This document shows positions 8,632 to 14,293 of a stretch of DNA of 14,293 nucleotides, piece after piece; position 1 is the stretch's first letter; every line of letters starts with the position of its first letter. Location of the stretch: assembly GCA_018381425.1 (NCBI GenBank), contig JAGZRY010000024.1, forward strand, positions 1 through 14,293, read 5' to 3'. The notes under the pieces were generated by a model. That model was not told the origin of the DNA. It searched no databases and saw nothing but the letters and a program-made list of their open reading frames with translations. Position numbers and translations under genes: made by a program. The DNA is from Haemophilus parainfluenzae. Lineage in GTDB: Bacteria > Pseudomonadota > Gammaproteobacteria > Enterobacterales > Pasteurellaceae.

Positions 8632-10050
8632 ATGACTCAATACAGAAAAGAAGTGGATTTATTAGGTGAACGTGATGTACCAGCGGATGCATACTGGGGT
8701 ATCCATACCTTAAGAGCGGTTGAAAACTTCAATATTTCTAACGTAACTATTTCTGATGTGCCTGAGTTTGTTCGTGGCATGGTGATGGTGAAAAAAGCAA
8801 CGGCTTTAGCCAATGGTGAATTAGGTGCAATTCCAAGTGATATTGCAAAAGCGATTGTAGCAGCTTGTGATGAAATCCTTACCACTGGAAAATGCTTAGA
8901 TCAATTCCCATCAGATGTATATCAAGGTGGTGCAGGTACGTCTGTCAATATGAATACCAATGAAGTGGTTGCTAACCTTGCCCTTGAAAAAATTGGCCAT
9001 AAAAAAGGCGAATATAACGTGATTAACCCAATGGATCACGTTAATGCAAGCCAATCAACCAACGATACGTATCCTACTGGTTTCCGTATTGCGGTGTATA
9101 ACAGCATCTTAAAATTGATCGATAAAATTCAATATTTACACGACGGTTTTGATAATAAAGCAAAAGAGTTTGCGAATATTTTAAAAATGGGTCGTACCCA
9201 ATTACAAGATGCGGTGCCAATGACTGTTGGTCAAGAATTCAAAGCTTTCGCCGTATTACTTGAAGAAGAAGTTCGTAACTTAAAACGTACTGCAGATTTA
9301 CTCCTTGAAGTAAACCTTGGTGCGACTGCAATCGGTACTGGTTTAAATACTCCACAAGGTTATACAGAATTAGTTGTAAAACACCTTGCTGAAGTAACAG
9401 GATTAGCTTGCGTACCAGCAGAAAACTTAATTGAAGCAACATCTGACTGTGGTGCTTATGTCATGGTTCACGGTGCATTAAAACGTACAGCAGTAAAACT
9501 TTCTAAAGTATGTAATGACTTGCGTTTACTTTCTTCTGGTCCACGTGCTGGTATTAAAGAAATTAACTTACCTGAATTACAAGCTGGCTCTTCTATCATG
9601 CCTGCAAAAGTAAACCCAGTTGTTCCAGAAGTGGTGAACCAAGTATGCTTTAAAGTAATTGGTAACGATACCACTGTGACTTTCGCATCTGAAGCAGGTC
9701 AATTACAATTAAACGTAATGGAACCAGTGATTGGTCAAGCAATGTTCGAATCTATCGACATTTTAACGAATGCTTGTGTGAACTTACGCGATAAATGCGT
9801 GGATGGCATCACTGTAAACAAAGAAATTTGTGAAAACTACGTGTTTAATTCAATCGGTATCGTGACTTACTTGAATCCATTTATCGGTCACCACAACGGC
9901 GACTTAGTGGGTAAAATCTGTGCTCAAACAGGTAAAGGCGTACGTGAAGTGGTATTAGAAAAAGGTTTATTAACAGAAGAACAATTAGATGACATTCTTT
10001 CTGTAGAAAACTTAATGAACCCAACTTACAAAGCGAAATTAAATAAATAA
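8632..10050 (+). CDS. aspA: aspartate ammonia-lyase AspA
   Basis: Converts L-aspartate to fumarate and ammonia in the cytoplasm. Fumarate can then serve as an anaerobic electron acceptor. The 472 residues from the ATG at 8632 are typical of the aspartase/fumarase superfamily homotetramer. Landmarks are [19 protein letters not shown] (about 99-117), [15 protein letters not shown] (138-152), [17 protein letters not shown] (187-203) and the superfamily signature [11 protein letters not shown] (319-329), whose serine is the catalytic base on the mobile loop. AAGGTG lies about seven bases before the ATG. The in-frame GTG at 8623 falls within that ribosome binding site and is rejected. It has its own promoter with a CRP/FNR-like site and a strong terminator after it, so it is a single-gene unit separate from the ure operon. 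Confidence 0.98.
   Translation: MTQYRKEVDLLGERDVPADAYWGIHTLRAVENFNISNVTISDVPEFVRGMVMVKKATALANGELGAIPSDIAKAIVAACDEILTTGKCLDQFPSDVYQGGAGTSVNMNTNEVVANLALEKIGHKKGEYNVINPMDHVNASQSTNDTYPTGFRIAVYNSILKLIDKIQYLHDGFDNKAKEFANILKMGRTQLQDAVPMTVGQEFKAFAVLLEEEVRNLKRTADLLLEVNLGATAIGTGLNTPQGYTELVVKHLAEVTGLACVPAENLIEATSDCGAYVMVHGALKRTAVKLSKVCNDLRLLSSGPRAGIKEINLPELQAGSSIMPAKVNPVVPEVVNQVCFKVIGNDTTVTFASEAGQLQLNVMEPVIGQAMFESIDILTNACVNLRDKCVDGITVNKEICENYVFNSIGIVTYLNPFIGHHNGDLVGKICAQTGKGVREVVLEKGLLTEEQLDDILSVENLMNPTYKAKLNK
8712..8720 (+). other. uptake-signal variant AAGAGCGGT
   Basis: One-mismatch uptake signal in the early coding part of aspA, followed by TGAAAAC. It may be chance within codons for LRAVE. Confidence 0.3.
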
Positions 10051-10064
10051 TCTCGCTGAGAGAT

Positions 10065-10095
10065 AAAAAGAGCGGTCAATCTGATCGCTCTTTTT
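10065..10095. terminator. strong terminator between aspA and the transporter pseudogene
   Basis: AAAAAGAGCG (10065-10074) pairs with CGCTCTTTTT (10086-10095), and three more inner pairs extend the stem to about 13 with a five-base loop. The T-run on the plus strand ends aspA. The A-run on the left makes it usable for minus-strand transcripts too. The left arm contains AAGAGCGGT, the one-mismatch uptake signal (10068-10076). Confidence 0.85.
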
Positions 10096-10098
10096 CAT

Positions 10099-11428
10099 CT
10101 AAAATGGAAATAATATTGGCACAATAAAAACAGTTACCAACATAACAATTAAGGTAAAAGGTACGCCGATTTTAATAAAGTCAGCAAATTTATAGCCCCC
10201 GGCCCCACCACCATGGTATTCACTGGAGAAGAGACTGGTGTCATAAATGCAGCAGAAGCGGCTATGGCGACGACCATCGCAAATGGCACAGGAGACACAT
10301 TAAGTTGCTGAGCAAGAGAAATCGCAATGGGTGCCATCAAAGTTGCAGTGGCTGTATTCGAAATAAACAATCCGACTAATGCACAAAATACAAAGAGCAC
10401 AATCAATACAGGATACATTCCCCAGCCATCAATGATTTGAGTCAGCCATTTCACCGCAAACTCTACCCCACCTGTTTTTTGAAGTGCGGTCGAAAATGGC
10501 ATTATTCCGATAATCAAAATAAGACTTGGCCACTGAATGGAATCGTAAGCACTTTTAGCGTCCACGCAACGGAAATAAGCCAACATTAAGCAACCAATCA
10601 AGGCAGCTATAACATTCTGCACAGCACCTGAAACCATCAAGTACCACCATAGTTAAAATGGATAGTAAGGCTAGTGGTGCTTGACGTTGAGCGGGTAAGG
10701 CACGCTCTATTTCTTTCGGATAATTCAATACAAGGAAATCTTTTCGACGATCACGCATTGCTTGAATGAGACGCCAATCGCCAATACATTTAATTGATAG
10801 CTAGAACGCAAATGAAGTTGATCTAAGGTTTTACCCACGAAAAGGGACGTGCTTTTCACCACCAAACGTTTGGTACGATCTTTCAAACCATATTCATTAA
10901 TTAGCTCATTCATGGAGCTTTGCATGGTATCTTGATTGCTTTCATCGTTATTATCAGAAAGCCATCGACGGGCAATAAGCATATAACCCATACCTAGCAC
11001 TAAGATCAATAATCCGATTGCGTGAAATCAAAAAATTCAAGGCGAAGATTCGTATCTTTCACTAATTCCGCATTCACCACAAGGTTAGGGGCTGTCGCGA
11101 TTAACGTCATCATCCCACTGATTAATCCTGCCACGCTTAATGGTATCATTAAGCGTTTTGGTGAAATATTCATTTGACGACAAATCATTATTACAACAGG
11201 GATAAACACCGCAACCACGCCAGTGGAGCTCATAAATGCGCCTAATCCAGCCACTGAAAGCATCAGTAAAATAAGCACTTTAGCTTCACTATTTCCCGCA
11301 ACTTTCAAGATGCCATCACATCCATACGAATTTTATTATGCACAAATAAAATGATCGCTGCGCCAAGCAACATTAATGTCCAAAATAATGGGCTCACCCA
11401 AAGTGCATGATCAAGAATGGTATTCATA
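10099..11428 (-). pseudogene. SLC13/DASS-type anion transporter, degenerate
   Basis: Remnant of an inner-membrane YfbS-like carrier of the divalent anion:sodium symporter family with a TrkA-C (RCK_C) domain. The order of recognisable pieces is conserved. The N-terminal helix (MNTILDHALWVSPLFWTLML) comes first, then [12 protein letters not shown] and [13 protein letters not shown], then an RCK_C-like piece (LVVKSTSLFVGKTLDQLHLR), then [49 protein letters not shown] and the terminal [14 protein letters not shown]. At least five lesions break the frame: a probable deletion at about 11305-11316, a one-base loss near 11020, a probable deletion of the rest of the RCK_C domain near 10782, a shift near 10640 and a G-run shift at 10196-10200. 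It cannot make a full carrier. The substrate is unknown. It lies between the aspA terminator and rnhB. Confidence 0.88.
10482..10490 (+). other. DNA uptake signal (exact 9-mer)
   Basis: GAAGTGCGGTCGAAAATGG, exact core with a good AT flank, inside the transporter pseudogene. Confidence 0.85.
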
Positions 11429-11462
11429 CTCTATCCTTTAATCTTACGACCTTTCACTCTAA

Positions 11463-12065
11463 CTATTCTTCTATGCCTAATGCTTTCTTCACGGGTGAAA
11501 AACTACGACGATACTCTGATAAAGGACCAAGCTCAGCTAATTTTTCTAAATGTAATTTGGTCGGATACCCTTTATGTTGAGCAAAGGCATATTCAGGGTG
11601 TTTTTTATCTAACTCTTCCATTTCCTGATCTCGCGCAACTTTTGCCAAAATAGAAGCAGCACTAATTTCAGCGACAAGTGAATCCCCCTTCACTACCGCT
11701 TGAGCTGGTAAATCAAGGTTAGGCGGAACACGATTGCCATCCACCAACACAAAGTGCGGTTGAATTTTTAGGGCTTTTACTGCTCGTTCCATCGCTAGCA
11801 TGGAAGCATGAAGAATATTCAGTTCATCGATCTCAGCTGGCTCTGCTCGTCCCATTGCCCAAGCTAAGGCTTTCTCTTTAATTTCTGCTGCAAGTGCAAG
11901 ACGTTTTTTCTCACTGAGCTTTTTAGAATCTGTTAAACCTGCAATCGGATTATTAGGATCTAAGATCACTGCAGCCGTTACTACTGCCCCTACTAAAGGC
12001 CCACGTCCTACTTCATCCACGCCCGCAAATACTTGATAACCTTCAGGATAAACAAAATCAGTCAT
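11463..12065 (-). CDS. rnhB: ribonuclease HII
   Basis: Cuts RNA in RNA-DNA hybrids and starts removal of single ribonucleotides from DNA. It has 200 residues from the ATG at 12065, normal length. The DEDD catalytic set is visible: Asp17-Glu18 ([12 protein letters not shown]), Asp109 (VLVDGNR) and Asp146 (KVARDQEM). The RNase HII GRG motif is at residues 20-22. The start codon overlaps the end of lpxB by eight bases (ATGACTGA), and GGAG lies about eight bases upstream within lpxB, so translation is likely coupled. The TTG at 12086 would add seven residues and is less likely. It is the last intact gene of the fabZ-lpxA-lpxB-rnhB cluster. Confidence 0.96.
   Translation of the reverse strand: MTDFVYPEGYQVFAGVDEVGRGPLVGAVVTAAVILDPNNPIAGLTDSKKLSEKKRLALAAEIKEKALAWAMGRAEPAEIDELNILHASMLAMERAVKALKIQPHFVLVDGNRVPPNLDLPAQAVVKGDSLVAEISAASILAKVARDQEMEELDKKHPEYAFAQHKGYPTKLHLEKLAELGPLSEYRRSFSPVKKALGIEE
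11752..11760 (+). other. DNA uptake signal (exact 9-mer)
   Basis: AAAGTGCGGTTGAATTTTTAG, exact core with a strong AT flank, inside rnhB. Confidence 0.88.
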
Positions 12066-13227
12066 GTTTTTGCTCCAATAAATCAATTACAGCTTGTGCG
12101 GCTTGGCTATCCGCATCACATTGAATTAATTTGTGTAATTCAGTAAAACGTTGAATTAAAACACTGCGAGATTTGACCGCACTTTCGTCATCGCCCAAAT
12201 ACTGAGCAAGTTGTTCTGCTAATTTTTGCGGTTCGCAATCTTCTTGAATCATTTCTGGTACAAGCATTTCATCCGCTAATAAATTAGGTAATGAAATATA
12301 TTTTGTTTTGACTAATCTTTTTGCCAAGAAATACGTGAACGGCTTCATTCGATAGCCTACTACCATTGGTGATTTACACAACATCGCCTCAAGCGCTGCG
12401 GTACCCGAAGCAAGTAAAGTCGCTTCGGCGGCAATCATCACTTGGCGTGCTTTACCATCAATTAAATGCATATCGAGATCAGGTGCAATCTGAGCCCTTA
12501 TTTCCTCAAATTGCTGGCGACGTTTTTCATTCGCCAAAGGAACTAAAAACTGCAAGTCTGGATATTTTTCTTTTAATAACAAAGCAGTTTTTAGAAATGG
12601 TTCAGTAAGAAACCCGACTTCGCTACCACGGCTTCCCACTAAAATGGCAAGATAACGTCCTTTTTCATCAATACCTAAGGTTTGGCAAGCTTCCGTTCTA
12701 TTTGGTTTTAATGGAATCGCATCTGCCATAGTATGGCCAATAAAACGACAAGGCACATTAAAACGATCATAAAAGGCTTTTTCAAAAGGAAGAAAAGCTA
12801 ATACTTGATGGGTTGCTTTAGCAATTTTATAAATACGATTTTGACGCCAAGCCCATACAGATGGACTCACGTAATGAATGGTTTTAATCCCTTTTCCTTT
12901 TAATTTCAGTTCAACGGTAAGATTAAAATCCGGTGCATCAATACCGATAAATACATCCGGTTTAATAGCAGAAAGTTGTTCGATGACACTGCGACGAATT
13001 TTAAGCAATCGAGGTAAATGTTTAAGTACTTCAACTAGCCCCATGACAGAGAGCTCTTCCATATCAAAAAAGCTTTCAAAACCTTGAGCAATCATTCTCT
13101 CCCCGCCAATCCCGACAAACTTAGCTTGTGGATAGTGGCGTTTAAGCGCCTGAATGAGACCAGCACCAAGAATATCGCCAGATACTTCACCTGCAACAAT
13201 CGCAATAGTCGGATTTTCTTTTATCAT
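12058..13227 (-). CDS. lpxB: lipid-A-disaccharide synthase
   Basis: A membrane-associated glycosyltransferase (GT19) that joins UDP-2,3-diacylglucosamine and lipid X to form the lipid A disaccharide. It has 389 residues from the ATG at 13227, close to the family's usual 380-390. Typical stretches are [18 protein letters not shown] near the start, [13 protein letters not shown] (about residues 95-107), [48 protein letters not shown] and [13 protein letters not shown] lies about eight bases before the ATG. The longer TTG reading from 13263 would run through an uptake signal and is rejected. It follows lpxA after 95 bases that contain a probable attenuating hairpin, and it overlaps rnhB by eight bases. 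Confidence 0.97.
   Translation of the reverse strand: MIKENPTIAIVAGEVSGDILGAGLIQALKRHYPQAKFVGIGGERMIAQGFESFFDMEELSVMGLVEVLKHLPRLLKIRRSVIEQLSAIKPDVFIGIDAPDFNLTVELKLKGKGIKTIHYVSPSVWAWRQNRIYKIAKATHQVLAFLPFEKAFYDRFNVPCRFIGHTMADAIPLKPNRTEACQTLGIDEKGRYLAILVGSRGSEVGFLTEPFLKTALLLKEKYPDLQFLVPLANEKRRQQFEEIRAQIAPDLDMHLIDGKARQVMIAAEATLLASGTAALEAMLCKSPMVVGYRMKPFTYFLAKRLVKTKYISLPNLLADEMLVPEMIQEDCEPQKLAEQLAQYLGDDESAVKSRSVLIQRFTELHKLIQCDADSQAAQAVIDLLEQKHD
12176..12184 (-). other. DNA uptake signal (exact, with extended flank)
   Basis: AAAGTGCGGTCAAATCT on the minus strand inside lpxB, close to the extended consensus. Confidence 0.88.
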
Positions 13228-13240
13228 TAAATTTATCCTA

Positions 13241-13277
13241 AAAAACGACCGCACTTTGAACAAATCATAGTGCGGTC
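13241..13277 (-). terminator. inverted uptake-signal pair acting as terminator/attenuator, lpxA-lpxB
   Basis: On the minus strand GACCGCACT (13277-13269) pairs perfectly with AGTGCGGTC (13255-13247) around a 13-base loop, and GTTTTTT follows. This is a rho-independent terminator shape made from two facing uptake signals. The downstream copy (13256-13248) is an exact AAGTGCGGT; the other begins TAGTGCGGT. It lies after lpxA and 14 bases before the lpxB start, so it may only reduce read-through. Confidence 0.72.
13248..13256 (-). other. DNA uptake signal (exact 9-mer)
   Basis: AAAGTGCGGTCGTTTTTTAG on the minus strand, forming one arm of the lpxA-lpxB terminator hairpin. Confidence 0.88.
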
Positions 13278-13293
13278 TCTTTGTTATTCATCA

Positions 13294-13312
13294 TTTTCTC
13301 TTAATGAGAAAA
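13294..13312. repeat. small palindrome after lpxA
   Basis: TTTTCTC (13294-13300) and GAGAAAA (13306-13312) form a seven-pair stem with a TTAAT loop just behind the lpxA stop. It is AT-rich and weak. It may protect the lpxA mRNA end or be chance. Confidence 0.35.
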
Positions 13313-13322
13313 GAAACGTTAA

Positions 13323-14111
13323 TTAGCGAATAATGCCACGAGTAGAACGTTTGAAGAATTCCACAAAGAAACTAATTGCAGATTCAGTTTGTGCAATTTG
13401 TTCAATTTCCGGCAATACTTCTTCAAGGGTTTTACCACTGCGGTAAATCATTTTATAAACATTACGGATAGCATGCATAGTTGGTTTATCAAAACCACGG
13501 CGTTTTAATCCTTCAAGGTTTACACCAAAAGGCTGCGCATGGTTACCTTGAGCCATCACATAAGGCGGCACATCTTGGCTAACCATAGAGCCACCACCTA
13601 GCATTACGTGCGCACCAACGATCACAAATTGGTGAATCGCAGACATACCACCTACAATAACAAAATCATCTAATTCAACATGACCTGCAAGGGTTGCATT
13701 GTTTGCCAAAATACAGTTATTTTTAATTTGGCAATCGTGAGCAACGTGGACATTGATCATCAATAAGTTATTGTTACCAATACGTGTTACACCACCACCT
13801 TGGATAGTACCGCGGTGAATTGTCACATGTTCACGAATAAGGTTGCCATTACCAATAATGGTTTTAGTTGCTTCGCCCTTATATTTTAAATCTTGGTTTA
13901 CTTCACCAATGCTGGCAAATTGATAAATCTGGTTATCTTCACCAATCACGGTGTCACCTTTCACGACAATGTGAGAATTTAAAACAGTACGTGCTTTAAT
14001 CTCAACACTTCCTTCAACAATACAAAAAGGACCGATAACAACATCTTCGCCAATAACTGCGCCATCTGCGACAAGCGCGGTCGGGTGAATTTTTGCACTT
14101 GGGTGGATCAT
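13323..14111 (-). CDS. lpxA: UDP-N-acetylglucosamine acyltransferase
   Basis: The first step of lipid A synthesis: transfer of a 3-hydroxyacyl chain from acyl-carrier protein to UDP-GlcNAc. At 262 residues it is the same length as E. coli LpxA. The left-handed beta-helix repeats ([11 protein letters not shown] and others) cover about 1-190, with a helical C-terminus. E. coli numbering holds: Lys76, His122, catalytic His125 (VHVAHDCQI), His144 and His160 are present. Gly173, the residue that sets the hydrocarbon ruler in E. coli, is also glycine, which suggests a C14 hydroxyacyl chain. The ATG at 14111 has AAGGGG upstream. It follows fabZ by 23 bases and precedes lpxB. Confidence 0.98.
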   Translation of the reverse strand: MIHPSAKIHPTALVADGAVIGEDVVIGPFCIVEGSVEIKARTVLNSHIVVKGDTVIGEDNQIYQFASIGEVNQDLKYKGEATKTIIGNGNLIREHVTIHRGTIQGGGVTRIGNNNLLMINVHVAHDCQIKNNCILANNATLAGHVELDDFVIVGGMSAIHQFVIVGAHVMLGGGSMVSQDVPPYVMAQGNHAQPFGVNLEGLKRRGFDKPTMHAIRNVYKMIYRSGKTLEEVLPEIEQIAQTESAISFFVEFFKRSTRGIIR

Positions 14112-14134
14112 ACTTACCCCTTAATTTTCTTTAA

Positions 14135-14293
14135 TTATCGACGAGCACACATTAATTTGGCTTCACAAGCTACTTCACCGTTTACGGTTGCAATACCCGT
14201 GAATGCTGTAATACCACGACGTTCTTTAATCACTTGAACGTTCAATTCCATTTGATCTCCAGGTAATACTGGGCGTTTGAAACGCGCTTCATC
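14135..14293 (-). CDS. fabZ: FabZ, 3-hydroxyacyl-ACP dehydratase, C-terminal fragment
   Basis: The last 52 codons of a gene that runs off the right edge. They begin [20 protein letters not shown], the standard FabZ hotdog-fold stretch (E. coli has [15 protein letters not shown]), and end in [10 protein letters not shown]. FabZ removes water from 3-hydroxyacyl-ACP in fatty-acid elongation and so competes with LpxA for hydroxymyristoyl-ACP. The catalytic His and Glu lie in the part outside the window. It is upstream of lpxA in the same direction, the usual fabZ-lpxA-lpxB order of gamma-proteobacteria. Confidence 0.95.
   Translation of the reverse strand, partial: DEARFKRPVLPGDQMELNVQVIKERRGITAFTGIATVNGEVACEAKLMCARR

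Noticed and set aside
10149..11308. Several separate small membrane proteins or programmed frameshifting
   Set aside because: The pieces line up in order as one DASS carrier. Five breaks of different kinds fit decay, not recoding.
11417..11653. Plus-strand 78-residue frame opposite the end of rnhB
   Set aside because: Antisense shadow with no start signal or domain.

Overview
The window looks like a chromosomal segment of a Haemophilus species from the H. influenzae-type uptake-signal clade. The base composition is AT-rich, the proteins are Pasteurellaceae-like, and there are eight exact copies of the 9-base DNA uptake signal AAGTGCGGT on the two strands. By my memory of the H. influenzae Rd gene numbering, groESL-ure-aspA and the lpx cluster are far apart there. 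This may therefore be another species (for example of the H. parainfluenzae or H. haemolyticus type) or a rearranged strain. The species cannot be fixed from the sequence alone.

Layout. Bases 1-72 hold the start of a YgfB/UPF0149-family gene (minus strand). Next on the minus strand is the groES-groEL chaperonin operon, with a recognisable sigma-32 heat-shock promoter and a terminator behind groEL. Divergent from it, on the plus strand, is a complete urease operon: ureA, ureB, ureC, ureE, ureF, ureG, ureD(H). It includes three items that are not urease genes: a perfect inverted pair of REP-type hairpins between ureA and ureB, a YibF-like glutathione-S-transferase gene after ureC, and a 157-base element with inverted-repeat ends just before ureE. 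Then comes aspA (aspartate ammonia-lyase) behind a class-II-type CRP/FNR-like site, ended by a strong hairpin terminator.

On the minus strand, converging on aspA, lies a decayed SLC13/DASS-type transporter pseudogene with at least five frame-breaking lesions. It is followed by the envelope cluster fabZ (partial)-lpxA-lpxB-rnhB, transcribed towards the pseudogene. An inverted pair of uptake signals with a T-run forms a probable terminator/attenuator between lpxA and lpxB.

How the genes work together. UreABC is the nickel urease (urea to ammonia and carbamate). UreE, UreF, UreG and UreD/H deliver nickel and CO2 to the active-site lysine. AspA releases ammonia and fumarate from aspartate, so the plus-strand half is centred on ammonia release, with fumarate available for anaerobic respiration. 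The lpx genes make the first acyl-UDP-GlcNAc and the disaccharide of lipid A. FabZ supplies fatty-acid intermediates, and RnhB removes RNA from DNA. I found no CRISPR array, phage, toxin-antitoxin or other obviously new system. The most unusual parts are the insertions inside the urease operon, the transporter pseudogene, and the reuse of uptake signals as terminators.
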